Shown here: one piece after another, positions 42,995-51,996 of the stretch
Layout: each line of letters begins with the position of its first letter
Position numbering within the stretch: position 1 is the first letter of the stretch
Origin: Burkholderia sp.
Lineage (GTDB): Bacteria > Pseudomonadota > Gammaproteobacteria > Burkholderiales > Burkholderiaceae
DNA: 64,000 nucleotides
Direction of reading: 5' to 3'
Assembly: GCA_031253835.1 (NCBI GenBank)
Contig: JAIRVP010000004.1
Span: 62,001 to 126,000, forward strand
Made by a program: the position numbers and the translations under genes
Notes under the pieces: model-generated
The model's database searches: none
What the model was told of the DNA's origin: nothing
Seen by the model: only the letters and a program-made list of their open reading frames with translations

Positions 42995-43597
42995 ATGAGC
43001 TATCACCTGGAAGGCCGTCTGCTCGAGGTCTGCAACTGTCGTGTACTGTGCCCGTGCTGGATCGGCGAGGATCCGGATTTCGGCGTCTGCGACACCATCG
43101 TCGCGTGGCATGTCGACAAGGGCACCGTCGACGGCGTCGACGTCGGCGGCAACACGATTGCCGCCGTATGCCGCGTGCCGGGCAACATCCTGCAAGGCAA
43201 CTGGACGGCTGCGATCTACGTCAGCGACACGGCGTCGGAGGCGCAGGAGCAGGCGCTGCTCAAGGTCTACACGGGCCAGGCCGGCGGCCCGATCGCCGAG
43301 CTCGCGAAACTGATCGGCAAGGTCGTGTCGGTCGAGCGCGCGCCGATCAGGTTCGACGTCGCCGGCGCCCGCGGCACGCTGTCGATCGGCACCGACTACC
43401 ACGCGGAACTCGAACCGTACCTCGGCCCGAGCGGCGCGCAGACGACGCTGACCGACACCGTGTTCTCGACGGTGCCCGGCGCACCCGTATTCGTCGGCAA
43501 GGCGCCCGTCTACCGGTCGAAGAACGCGGCGATCGGCATCGACGTCGATCTGAAGGATCACAACGCGCTGCAGAGCACGTTCCTGTTCGACGCATGA
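42995..43597 (+). CDS. DUF1326 protein, probable metal-binding partner of DUF2182
   Basis: A 200-aa soluble protein. The N-terminal Cys cluster EVCNCRVLCPCWIGEDPDFGVC is the family hallmark and suggests metal binding. GGAGGA precedes ATG 42995. The next gene, 23 bases on, encodes a DUF2182 membrane protein; the two families are regularly adjacent. The function is unknown. Confidence 0.88.
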   Translation: MSYHLEGRLLEVCNCRVLCPCWIGEDPDFGVCDTIVAWHVDKGTVDGVDVGGNTIAAVCRVPGNILQGNWTAAIYVSDTASEAQEQALLKVYTGQAGGPIAELAKLIGKVVSVERAPIRFDVAGARGTLSIGTDYHAELEPYLGPSGAQTTLTDTVFSTVPGAPVFVGKAPVYRSKNAAIGIDVDLKDHNALQSTFLFDA

Positions 43598-43620
43598 ATC
43601 GCGTCCGCCCGTAACAGACC

Positions 43621-44409
43621 ATGGCCGCGCGGCTGCACCGGCGCCTGTTTCCGTTCGTGCTCGCGAGTCTCGTCGGGTTCGCGTGGATCACGCTGTGGGC
43701 GTGGACGCGCAGCCCGTACGGGCGTTATCTCGAGCACGGCGACGACGCGTCGTCCTTGCCGTTCAGCACGCTGTGCCGCGCGCTGCCGGGCGGCGCGCTG
43801 TGGCTGCCGGCCGCGTTCGACGCGGCCGCCTGGACGCTGATGATCCTCGCGATGATGCTGCCGACGACGCTGACGCTGTTCGACACGTTCGCGCGCGTCG
43901 TGTCGGGCCGCCCCGACCGCGCGTGGCTGCTCGTGCTCGTCGGCCTCGGCTATGTCGCGGCATGGAGCGGCTTCGGTCTCGTCGCACACGGCCTGCACGC
44001 GCTGCTGCTGGCGGGTGTCGCACACGTGCCGGCGCTTGCATGGCGCGGCTGGCTGATCGGCGCGGCCGTCTTCGCGCTCGCCGGCGCGTTTCAGTTCAGC
44101 GGATTGAAGGCGCGCTGCCTCGAGCGTTGCCGCACGCCGCTCGGTTTCGTGATCGGCCACTGGCGCGGACGCACGCCGTTGCGTCACGCGTTCGCGCTGG
44201 GCGCCAGTCACGGGCTGTTCTGCGTCGGGTGCTGCTGGGCGCTGATGCTGCTGATGTTCGTCGTCGGCGCCGGCAGTCTCGGCTGGATGCTGGCGCTTGC
44301 CGCGCTGATGGCCATCGAAAAGAATGCCGTGTGGGGGCGGCTACTCACCGCGCCGCTCGGCGCCGCGCTGTTCGGCGCGGCCGTGCTGATCGTCGCCGGT
44401 CACGCGTGA
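43621..44409 (+). CDS. DUF2182 integral membrane protein
   Basis: A 262-aa protein with about six membrane helices. Family motifs: MILAMMLPTTLTLF, FQFSGLKARCLERCRTPLGF and ASHGLFCVGCCWALMLLMF, with Cys residues in both. DUF2182 proteins are described as predicted metal-binding membrane proteins. It forms a pair with DUF1326 and is followed 8 bases on by an EamA gene. Confidence 0.88.
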   Translation: MAARLHRRLFPFVLASLVGFAWITLWAWTRSPYGRYLEHGDDASSLPFSTLCRALPGGALWLPAAFDAAAWTLMILAMMLPTTLTLFDTFARVVSGRPDRAWLLVLVGLGYVAAWSGFGLVAHGLHALLLAGVAHVPALAWRGWLIGAAVFALAGAFQFSGLKARCLERCRTPLGFVIGHWRGRTPLRHAFALGASHGLFCVGCCWALMLLMFVVGAGSLGWMLALAALMAIEKNAVWGRLLTAPLGAALFGAAVLIVAGHA

Positions 44410-44417
44410 GGCCCGCG

Positions 44418-45311
44418 ATGCGCCCGCCCGCTTCCGCATTCGCGTCGCATGGGCGGCCGGGCGTGCGCGTCGCCGCGCTGACGTCGGTCGCGATGCTTGC
44501 ATTCGCATCGAATTCGCTGCTGTGCCGGCTTGCGCTGCAGGCCGGACGGATCGACGCGGCCAGCTTCGGCAGCGTGCGCCTCGTGTCGGGCGCGCTGATG
44601 CTCGCGCTCGTCGCACGCGCGGGTGCGCGGCGGCCCGCGCAACCCGCGGACTGGCCCGCGGCAGCCATGCTGTTCGCGTATGTCGCGTGCTTCTCGTTCG
44701 CGTACCTGACCGTCAGCGCCGCCACCGGCGCGCTGATCCTGTTCGGCGCGGTGCAGCTGACGATGTTCGCGGCGGGATGGCGCGCCGGCGAACGGTTCGC
44801 TCCGCTGGGCTGGGCCGGATTTGGCGCGGCGCTCGGCGGGTTGCTGTATCTCGTCTCGCCGGGGCTGGCCGCGCCGACGCCGAGCGGCGCCGCGCTGATG
44901 ACGGTCGCCGGCATGGCGTGGGGCGTCTATTCGATACGCGGCCGCCGGACGACCGATCCGGTCGCGGCGACCGCCGGCAATTTCATGCGCGCCGCGCCGC
45001 TGGCGCTTGCACTGAGCGCCGCCCTTGCCGCCCGCATTCGCCTGACGCCGGCCGGCATCGTGCTCGCCGTGCTGTCCGGCGCACTGACTTCCGGGATCGG
45101 CTACGTGATCTGGTATGCCGTGCTGCGGTACCTGACCGCGATGCGCGCCGCGGCGGTGCAGTTGTCGGTGCCGCCGATCGCCGCATGCGGCGCCGTGCTG
45201 TTCTTGTCGGAACAGCCGACCTGGCGGCTCGCGCTCGCGTCGGCCGCGATCCTCGGCGGTGTCGCGGCCGTGCTCGCGAGCCGGGCCCGCGGGGCGGGTA
45301 CCGGATCGTGA
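44418..45311 (+). CDS. EamA/DMT-superfamily transporter
   Basis: A 297-aa, ten-helix drug/metabolite transporter with two EamA halves. The second half has SGIGYVIWYAVLRYLTAMRAAAVQLSVPPIAACGAVLFLSEQ, the usual end. ATG 44418 follows the DUF2182 stop by eight bases, so it may be in the same operon. Substrate unknown. Confidence 0.88.
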   Translation: MRPPASAFASHGRPGVRVAALTSVAMLAFASNSLLCRLALQAGRIDAASFGSVRLVSGALMLALVARAGARRPAQPADWPAAAMLFAYVACFSFAYLTVSAATGALILFGAVQLTMFAAGWRAGERFAPLGWAGFGAALGGLLYLVSPGLAAPTPSGAALMTVAGMAWGVYSIRGRRTTDPVAATAGNFMRAAPLALALSAALAARIRLTPAGIVLAVLSGALTSGIGYVIWYAVLRYLTAMRAAAVQLSVPPIAACGAVLFLSEQPTWRLALASAAILGGVAAVLASRARGAGTGS

Positions 45312-45335
45312 CGCCGATCGGCCGCGGAAATGCGA

Positions 45336-45413
45336 AACCCGCACACGGCGGCTACCGTGCGCGGGTTCAGGGGAAGCGACAAGCCGGGCACCCTCGCGGG
45401 CGCCTGCCGGCTT
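45336..45413. terminator. Two hairpins between convergent genes
   Basis: AACCCGCACACGG (45336-45348) pairs with CCGTGCGCGGGTT (45355-45367); a second stem AAGCCGG...CCGGCTT follows (45381-45413). They separate the EamA and DUF4148 genes. Confidence 0.65.
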
Positions 45414-45741
45414 AGTGGCCGAAGTACACCGACGAGCGATCGGCGGCGGCCGGCACGGCCACGCGCTGGCCCGACTGCGACGTGGCAGCGGCATTCGCGC
45501 CGTAGCCCGTTGCGTCGGCTTGCGCGCCGGTGTTCTGCGCGGCGGCGATCTTGGCCTGGGCGGCCTGGATGTTTTCCGGATAGTTCATCCAGTCGTTCGG
45601 GTTGTAGCCGGCCTTTTCGAGCTGGACCAGCTCGGCGCGCACTTGCGCGCGCGTCAGCGGTTGCTGGTTCGATTGGGCGAACGAGACGACCGGTGCGGCC
45701 ACCAGGGCGGCCAGTGCAACTGCCTTGATCAGCGATTTCAT
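45412..45741 (-). CDS. DUF4148-family secreted protein
   Basis: A 109-aa protein. The signal peptide MKSLIKAVALAALVAAPVVSFA is followed by the DUF4148 core LTRAQVRAELVQLEKAGYNPNDWMNYPENIQAAQAKIA. The family is abundant in Burkholderia, often in many copies, with unknown function. GAGG precedes the ATG. Confidence 0.92.
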   Translation of the reverse strand: MKSLIKAVALAALVAAPVVSFAQSNQQPLTRAQVRAELVQLEKAGYNPNDWMNYPENIQAAQAKIAAAQNTGAQADATGYGANAAATSQSGQRVAVPAAADRSSVYFGH

Positions 45742-45965
45742 GATGCGTTACCTCCAGGATTGTTTTGTCAGGCGCTTCGGACTCGGGGTCGTTGCGCATG
45801 AGTAGAAGTCTAGGAGGCGCGACTATCAGGGTAAATACTTAAATCGCAAATTCACTGTTGACGGAAACCGTACAATCTCGCGGGAATAAGCCCATTCATC
45901 TGACGATTGCCGATGTTCGCGCACCGAATACGGCGATACGGTGCGCGGCACGCGCCGGCCGCGTG

Positions 45966-46841
45966 TCAGCGCAGGTGATCGGTATCGGCCGACGCCATCA
46001 GCCGGTCGAACAGCAGCGCCTTCAGGCGAACCAGGTCGCCATCGGCGGTGTCGCCGAACGCCGCGTGATGCAGCGTCAACGCCGGCGCTGACGGATCGGC
46101 ATGGCTGGCGCGCACCGTGCCGTCGAGCGCCAGCAGCTCGACGCGTCCGCCCGTCTCGAAAGGAAGCAGCACGCGCAACGGCTCGCCGGTTGCGGCAATC
46201 GGCCGGTCGACGGCAATCGACAGCCCGCTCAGGCTGATGTCGTGCACCATCCCGATGCTTTCCGCAGGGTCCGCTCCGCCCGTGCAGCACGCCGCGATCC
46301 GCACCGGCACGCGCGGCTCCGCACGCGTGCGCAGCCGATCGACGAAGCCCGGCGGCGACAGGATCATGAACGGCGCGGCGCCCGACGCCTGCACGGCCTC
46401 GACCGTCGCGCCGAAACGGGACACCGCGGCACGGCCGATCGCGACCGCCTCGATGTCGTCGCCGCGCGCGAATTCGAGCGCGGCCGCCGGCTGCGGTTCG
46501 ACGAACAGCGCACCCGACGCGGCGACGCCGATCAGCCGGCAGCGCTGCAATGCACGGGTCGTGCCGACCCGGCGGCGGATGCCGATCGCGGCGCCCGCCG
46601 ACAGCCCCATGCGCGTGGCCGGCGGCACCGCGCCCTGCACGCGCGGCGCGGCGTCGGCGTCGTCGCGCCGGCGTACGGGCCGGAAATGGTCGAACAGGAA
46701 CGCATGCTGCGCGGCATCGCGCAGTGTCGTGCCGGCCGGCAGCAGCGCGGCGCCGTCGGCATCGTAGAGATCGAAGCCGAGCGGAACGCCGGCAGCGAGA
46801 TCGTCGCGCGCGAGCGCGACGTAGTCGGTGGGAAGCCGCAT
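45966..46841 (-). CDS. PilZ-domain protein, probable cyclic-di-GMP receptor (YcgR-like)
   Basis: A 291-aa protein. The C-terminal PilZ domain is recognisable by RTRAEPRVPVRIAACC and, about 20 residues on, HDISLSGLSIAV, matching the R-x3-R and D-x-S-x2-G motifs that bind c-di-GMP. The N-terminal part resembles the YcgR-N region. ATG 46841 is chosen; a TTG at 46880 is possible. The promoter is between 46842 and the PBP stop. Confidence 0.75.
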   Translation of the reverse strand: MRLPTDYVALARDDLAAGVPLGFDLYDADGAALLPAGTTLRDAAQHAFLFDHFRPVRRRDDADAAPRVQGAVPPATRMGLSAGAAIGIRRRVGTTRALQRCRLIGVAASGALFVEPQPAAALEFARGDDIEAVAIGRAAVSRFGATVEAVQASGAAPFMILSPPGFVDRLRTRAEPRVPVRIAACCTGGADPAESIGMVHDISLSGLSIAVDRPIAATGEPLRVLLPFETGGRVELLALDGTVRASHADPSAPALTLHHAAFGDTADGDLVRLKALLFDRLMASADTDHLR

Positions 46842-46922
46842 CGGAGAGGCGCGGAGCGACCGCGCGAGCTGTCGTGACAACTTGATTACGGCAGCATCGC
46901 GCGAAATCTGAACGGCTTCGTG

Positions 46923-49499
46923 TTACTGGGAAGCGCCGCTCGCGTCGGGAGCGGGCGGCGCCGGTGGCTGGACCGGCGCAGCGGAAGGCGTTGCACCGAT
47001 GCCCGCGCTGCCGCCGCTCGTCACGCTGGCGCTCGCCGGCGGCTGCGCGGGCTGCGGTTGCGAGGCGCCCGCCGACAACGCAGCGGCCGATGCGGCCACT
47101 TCGGACGCCGGCACCCACTCCTCGACGATGCCGCCGGACGCGGCTTCAGGCGCAGACGCAGCCGAAGCGTCCGCGGCCGCGCCTTCGTCGACCTCGGGCG
47201 GACGCTCGATACGCTGCGTCCGGACGGACGCGGGTGCCTTCTTCGGCTCGGGCGGGAACCACGTGTCGAACAGGTCCGTCGCGCGCTCGCGCAGCGACGC
47301 GAACCAGCCGGGCGACGGCTCGGTATCGAATTTCGCCTTGGTGTCGACGATCCGGGCGCGCTGCGCGCGCTGGAAGAAATCGCCGACGATCGGCAGCGCG
47401 CTGTGCGCGCCCTGCCCCCAGTAATCGCTGCGCAGCGTCACGCGGCCGTCGTCGAAGCCGACCCATGCGCCGGCAACGAGGCCCGGCTGCATCAGGATGA
47501 ACCAGCCGTCCGCGTTGTCCTGCGTCGTGCCCGTCTTGCCGGCTACGTCGCCGCGGATCCCGAAGCGCGTGCGGATGCTGCCGCCCGTGCCGCGCGTCAC
47601 GACATCGCGCATCACGCTCAGCAGCGTCTTGTCGGTTTCGGCGTCGAGCGCACGCTCGGGCGGCGCCGGCGCGTACTCGGCGAGCACCTCGCCCTGACGG
47701 TTCTCGATGCGCGTGACCATCTGCGGCTCGACGTACAGCCCGCCGTTCGCGATCGTCGCGTACGACGCGACCATCTCCTTCAGCGTGACGGGGCTCGTGC
47801 CGAGCGCGAGCGACGGCACGCGTTCGAGCGGGCTTTCGCGCACGCCCATGTCGCGCGCCAGCCGCGCGACGGCGCCAGGCCCGACCTTCTCCATCACCTG
47901 CGCGGTGATCCGGTTGCGCGACAGCGCGACGGCATCGCGCAGCGTCATCGGCTTGCCGGTCGGCGGCACGTCGTCGTTCGGCCGCCAGATCTCGCCGCCC
48001 TTCAGCGGGATCTCGACCGGCTGGTCGATGAACGTGTCGTCCGGTTTCATCCCGTTCGCGAATGCGGCGCCATAGACGAACGGCTTGAACGTGGAGCCCG
48101 GCTGGCGCCGCGCCTGCGCGACGTGGTCGAACGGCTCGTTGGTGAAGTCGCGGCTGCCGACCCACGCACGGATCTGCCCGTCGCGCGGATCGATCGCGAG
48201 GAAGCCGGCCTGCACGTCGGTCTTCGCCTTGCACAGCGCACGCATGAAGCCGCGGTCGGCCGCGAGCAGCTTCATCGCGGCCGCGTCGTCCTTGCCGGCG
48301 TCCTGCGCGGCCTTGTACTCGGGCGACTCGCGCATGAAGGTGCGGAACACCTCGTTGTCGGTGCCGCAGCCGTCGCGGCCGCTCCACGCGTTGTTCGCGA
48401 TGCCCTGCAGCTGATTGCCCTGCAGTGTGAGCGCCTGCGTCGCCATCTGCTGCAGCCGCGAGTCGATCGTCGTGCGCACGATCAGCCCGTCCGAGTAGAT
48501 GTTGTAGTCGTTGCGGTCGGCCCACGCGATCAGCCATTTGCGCAGCTGCTGCGCGAAGTGCGGCGCCGGCCCCGGCGGCTCCTTCTGGCGCTCGAAGTCG
48601 ATGCGCAGCGGCCGGCGCTGCAGCTGCGCGAACTGCGCGGGCGACAGCTTGCCGTACTTCACCATCTGGCCGAGCACCGTGTTGCGCCGCTGCAGCGCGC
48701 GTTCCGGATTCAGCACCGGGTTGTAGTAGCTGTTGCCCTTCAGCATCCCGACGAGCGTCGCGCTGTCGAGCACGTCGAGTTCGTCGGCCGACTTGTCGAA
48801 ATAGGTCCGCGCGGCCATCTCGACGCCGTACGCGTTGTACAGGAACGGCACCGTGTTCAGGTAGGTCTCGAGGATCTGGTCCTTGCTGTAGACCGCCTCG
48901 ATCTTCAATGCGGTGATCGCCTCCTTCACCTTGCGCGTGAGCGTCGGCGCGCGGCCGATTTCGTCCGGATACAGGTTGCGCGCGAGCTGCTGCGTGATCG
49001 TCGAGCCGCCCTGGCGGCTGCCCGAGAACGTATGGAGCGCGGCCGACGCCGTGCGCTTCCAGTCGAGGCCGTGATGCGCGTAGAAGCGGTGATCCTCGGT
49101 CGCGATCAGCGCGTCGACCATGTGCGGCGAGATCTGCTTGAGCGGCACCCACTCGCGGTTCGACGGCTTGAATTCGGCCAGCAGCTTGCCGTCGGCGGAC
49201 AGGACCTGCGCGGGCTGGTCGACGCGCGCCTTGCGGATGTCGCCGATGCCCGGCGTGAACGGAATCAGCACGACCACGTACACCGCGAACAGCGCCGGCA
49301 CGGCGGCGCCCGTGAGCAGCACGCCGCGGCGCGTCGGGTGACGGACATGGTGCCACGCGGCGGCGGCGAGAGGCTTGACCCGCGCGACGGCGGCAGCCGC
49401 GACGGGTTGGGCGCGTGCGACCCATCTGGCACAGAAGGCACGCACTGACGACACGTTTCGGCGATTCACGCGGGTGGAGCTCGGCTGAAAAGGGTGCAT
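46923..49499 (-). CDS. Class A penicillin-binding protein (PBP1-type, bifunctional)
   Basis: An 858-aa enzyme for peptidoglycan polymerisation and cross-linking. One helix near residue 65-85 anchors it. The GT51 transglycosylase has ATEDHRFYAHHGLD, GGSTITQQLARNLY and KVKEAITALKIE. The transpeptidase has SxxK (GSTFKPF), SxN (SRNR) and KTGT. A Pro/Ala/Ser-rich tail of ~120 residues ends the protein. All catalytic motifs are intact. ATG 49499 is used; the long open frame upstream is antisense to lhpH and is not coding. Confidence 0.93.
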   Translation of the reverse strand: MHPFQPSSTRVNRRNVSSVRAFCARWVARAQPVAAAAVARVKPLAAAAWHHVRHPTRRGVLLTGAAVPALFAVYVVVLIPFTPGIGDIRKARVDQPAQVLSADGKLLAEFKPSNREWVPLKQISPHMVDALIATEDHRFYAHHGLDWKRTASAALHTFSGSRQGGSTITQQLARNLYPDEIGRAPTLTRKVKEAITALKIEAVYSKDQILETYLNTVPFLYNAYGVEMAARTYFDKSADELDVLDSATLVGMLKGNSYYNPVLNPERALQRRNTVLGQMVKYGKLSPAQFAQLQRRPLRIDFERQKEPPGPAPHFAQQLRKWLIAWADRNDYNIYSDGLIVRTTIDSRLQQMATQALTLQGNQLQGIANNAWSGRDGCGTDNEVFRTFMRESPEYKAAQDAGKDDAAAMKLLAADRGFMRALCKAKTDVQAGFLAIDPRDGQIRAWVGSRDFTNEPFDHVAQARRQPGSTFKPFVYGAAFANGMKPDDTFIDQPVEIPLKGGEIWRPNDDVPPTGKPMTLRDAVALSRNRITAQVMEKVGPGAVARLARDMGVRESPLERVPSLALGTSPVTLKEMVASYATIANGGLYVEPQMVTRIENRQGEVLAEYAPAPPERALDAETDKTLLSVMRDVVTRGTGGSIRTRFGIRGDVAGKTGTTQDNADGWFILMQPGLVAGAWVGFDDGRVTLRSDYWGQGAHSALPIVGDFFQRAQRARIVDTKAKFDTEPSPGWFASLRERATDLFDTWFPPEPKKAPASVRTQRIERPPEVDEGAAADASAASAPEAASGGIVEEWVPASEVAASAAALSAGASQPQPAQPPASASVTSGGSAGIGATPSAAPVQPPAPPAPDASGASQ

Positions 49500-49581
49500 C
49501 GTACCAAACTCGCGCGGCCCGCCGGCCCGCGGCGGCGTCGCGCGGGCACGCGCCGGGCGGCTGTGCCCGTGTTTCGGACGC

Positions 49582-49618
49582 AAAAAAGGCGCGTGCCCCG
49601 CAACGGGAACGACGCGCC
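49582..49618 (-). terminator. Terminator of the hydroxyproline dehydratase gene
   Basis: GGCGCGT/ACGCGCC arms (49588-49594, 49612-49618) followed on the minus strand by six T residues. Confidence 0.85.
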
Positions 49619-49672
49619 AAACCTGGTACCACAACCGGGAAACCGCACGAGGCGGCCGATCGGCGCCGCGGC

Positions 49673-50680
49673 TCAGCGCACGAGGAATCCGTAAGTGAGC
49701 GGATCGCGCTCGTCGACGATCCAGTTCGCGAACCCGCAGATATGCGCGCTGCCCTCCACTTCGGGGATCACGGCCGGGATGTCGCCGACCGTCGTTTCGC
49801 GCAGCACGCGCCCCTTGAAGACGGTGCCGACGATCGATTCGTTGACGAGCGTGTCGCCGGCCGCGAGCAGCCCGCGCTGGTACAGCTGCGCAACGCGCCC
49901 GCCGGTGCCGGAGCCCGTCGGCGAACGGTCGACCTCGCGATCCGCGAACACGCAGCAGTTCGCCTGCGTCGAGCCCGGATGGCGCGGCGCATTCGCGATG
50001 ATCGTGCCGTAGATATGGTTGATTTCCGGAATCTCCGGGTGCACGACCGGGTACTTCGCGTTCGCGGCGGCCTTCACTTCCGCGCCGAAGCGGATCAGTT
50101 TCTCGACGGCCGACTCGCGCACCGGCAGGTCGAACGGCGCGCCGTCGACGTAGAAGTAGAACGCGCCGCCATAGGCGATGTCGCCGGTCACGGTGCCGAA
50201 CGACGGCGTGTCGACCGACACGTCGCGCAGCCAGATGAACGACGGCACGTTGACGAAGCGCACCGGGCCCGCGTGCTCGCCATCCCATTTCACGAACGCC
50301 TCGATGAAGCCGCACGGCGCGTCGATGCCCACGCGCGTCTCCGGCACCGTGCGCTGCACCCAGCCGAGCTCGACCGCGGCGGTCGACAGCGCGATCACGC
50401 CGTGCCCGCAATGGTCGCTGTAGCCTTCGTTGTGCACGAAGATCACGCCGAAATCGGCATTCGGCGACACCGGCTCGGTCAGGTAGCCGCCGTACATGTC
50501 GGCGTGGCCGCGCGGTTCGAACATCAGCGCTTTGCGGATTTCGTCGGCGTTCTCCTTGAGCCACGCGCGGCGCTGGACGATCGTGTTTCCGGGCGCGCGC
50601 GGCAACCCGCTCGTGACGATGCGGAACGCTTCGCCGCCCGTATGGACTTCAACGGTGGAAAGGGATCGGGAAATTTTCAT
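49673..50680 (-). CDS. lhpH: Trans-3-hydroxy-L-proline dehydratase (proline racemase family)
   Basis: A 335-aa enzyme of the proline racemase superfamily. The first catalytic Cys is kept (YSDHCGHG, Cys91). The second position, Cys in racemases and epimerases, is Thr255 (DRSPTGSGTGG). That Cys/Thr pair marks the dehydratases that convert trans-3-hydroxy-L-proline to pyrroline-2-carboxylate. The partner reductase and a FadR-type regulator are in the same cluster. The gene follows the solute-binding protein gene at 67 bases and ends at a strong terminator. Confidence 0.88.
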   Translation of the reverse strand: MKISRSLSTVEVHTGGEAFRIVTSGLPRAPGNTIVQRRAWLKENADEIRKALMFEPRGHADMYGGYLTEPVSPNADFGVIFVHNEGYSDHCGHGVIALSTAAVELGWVQRTVPETRVGIDAPCGFIEAFVKWDGEHAGPVRFVNVPSFIWLRDVSVDTPSFGTVTGDIAYGGAFYFYVDGAPFDLPVRESAVEKLIRFGAEVKAAANAKYPVVHPEIPEINHIYGTIIANAPRHPGSTQANCCVFADREVDRSPTGSGTGGRVAQLYQRGLLAAGDTLVNESIVGTVFKGRVLRETTVGDIPAVIPEVEGSAHICGFANWIVDERDPLTYGFLVR

Positions 50681-50747
50681 ATCGAATCGGATGCGTTGAA
50701 ACGAAGGACGGCGGGCGGGCCGCCGTCCGGTGACGGCCGTGACGCAA

Positions 50748-51869
50748 TTACTTCGAATACGGCTCCGGCAGGCCGTTGCGGATCACGTAGACGGTCGTCG
50801 GCGCGCCCTTCAGGTCGCCGTTCGCGTCGAACGAATAGGTGCCGGCGACACCCGCATAGTTCGACTTCGCGAGCTGCGCGATCAGCTTCGCCTTGTCGGT
50901 GGTCGTGCCGGCCTTGACCATCGCGTCGGCGAGCAGCTTCATCCCGTCGTAGTAGTTGACGCCGTAGACCTGCGTATCGGTGTGATACGTGTCGTGGTAC
51001 TTCTTCAGGAATTCGCGGCCGGCCGCCGTCTTCTCGAGCGCGACGCCGCCCTGCGCGCAGTAGACGATCGAGGCCGCGTCGCCCGCGACCTTGCCCATGT
51101 CGGCCGAGCAGATGCCGTCGCCGCCGAGCAGCTTCGCGCGCAACCCGCGCTGCTTCATCTGCTTGGCCATCGGCGCGCCCTGCGCCGCGTAGCCGCCGAG
51201 GAAGATCACGTCGGGGTTGCTGGCCTTGATCTTGGTGAGAATGCCGAGGAAATCGGTGGCCGACGAGTTCGTGAATTCCTGGTCGACGATCTTGATCCCG
51301 TTCGCCTTCGCGACGTTCATGAACTGCTCGGCGACGCCCTGCCCGTACGCGGTGCGATCGTCGATCACGGCGGCCGTCTTCGCATTCAGCGTCTTCGCGG
51401 CAAACGTGGCCATCGTGCCGCCGAGCTGTTCGTCGCTCGCGCCGATCCGGAAGATGTTCTTGAAGCCCTGCTTCGTCAGCGCCGGGTTCGACGCGACCGG
51501 CAGCATCGGCACGCCGGCAGTCGAATACACGCGGGACGCGGGAATCGCGACGCCCGAGTTGTACGGCCCGAGCACCGCGACGATGCCCTTGTCGACGAGG
51601 CTCTGCGCGACCTGCACGCCGGCCTTCGGGTCGGCCTGGTCGTCTTCGGAAACCAGTTTGAACGTGACGGCCTTGCCGGCGACCTTGATGCCGGCCTTGT
51701 TGAGTTCGTCGACGGCGAGCCGCGCGCCGTTTTCATTGTCCTTGCCGTTTGCAGCCTGCGGGCCCGTCAGCGGCGCCGAATGGCCGATCATCACGACTTC
51801 CTGCGCGTAGGCGGAAGTCAGCGCACCGGCGGCAACGGCCACCGAGAGCGCGGTAACGAGGGGTCGCAT
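50748..51869 (-). CDS. Branched-chain amino acid-type ABC transporter solute-binding protein
   Basis: A 373-aa periplasmic protein with a signal peptide (cleavage after SAYA). The Leu/Ile/Val-binding fold is evident: VMIGHSAPLTGPQAANGKDNENGARLAVDELNKAG. AGGAG precedes ATG 51869. It heads an operon with lhpH, so hydroxyproline or proline is the likely ligand. No permease or ATPase genes are adjacent; they must be shared or remote. A FadR-type operator lies 87 bases upstream. Confidence 0.9.
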   Translation of the reverse strand: MRPLVTALSVAVAAGALTSAYAQEVVMIGHSAPLTGPQAANGKDNENGARLAVDELNKAGIKVAGKAVTFKLVSEDDQADPKAGVQVAQSLVDKGIVAVLGPYNSGVAIPASRVYSTAGVPMLPVASNPALTKQGFKNIFRIGASDEQLGGTMATFAAKTLNAKTAAVIDDRTAYGQGVAEQFMNVAKANGIKIVDQEFTNSSATDFLGILTKIKASNPDVIFLGGYAAQGAPMAKQMKQRGLRAKLLGGDGICSADMGKVAGDAASIVYCAQGGVALEKTAAGREFLKKYHDTYHTDTQVYGVNYYDGMKLLADAMVKAGTTTDKAKLIAQLAKSNYAGVAGTYSFDANGDLKGAPTTVYVIRNGLPEPYSK

Positions 51870-51955
51870 GATGTCTCCTGATTGGTTTTGAGTGAAACCA
51901 ATGTAGGACACGCGTGGTCACACCGCAAGCAATTTCAAAATAATTTTCGACATTT

Positions 51956-51973
51956 TGGTCATATTTAAGACCA
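51956..51973. promoter_or_regulatory. FadR/GntR-type operator before the solute-binding protein gene
   Basis: TGGTC-N8-GACCA, a perfect inverted repeat in AT-rich DNA. A related site precedes the reductase gene (52823-52846). Confidence 0.65.
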
Positions 51974-51996
51974 GAACGAATGTGCGTGGTGGCGTC

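Noticed and set aside
49500-50564. Extension of the penicillin-binding protein frame to 1213 aa
   Set aside because: The extra residues are antisense to the hydroxyproline dehydratase gene; the true start is ATG 49499.
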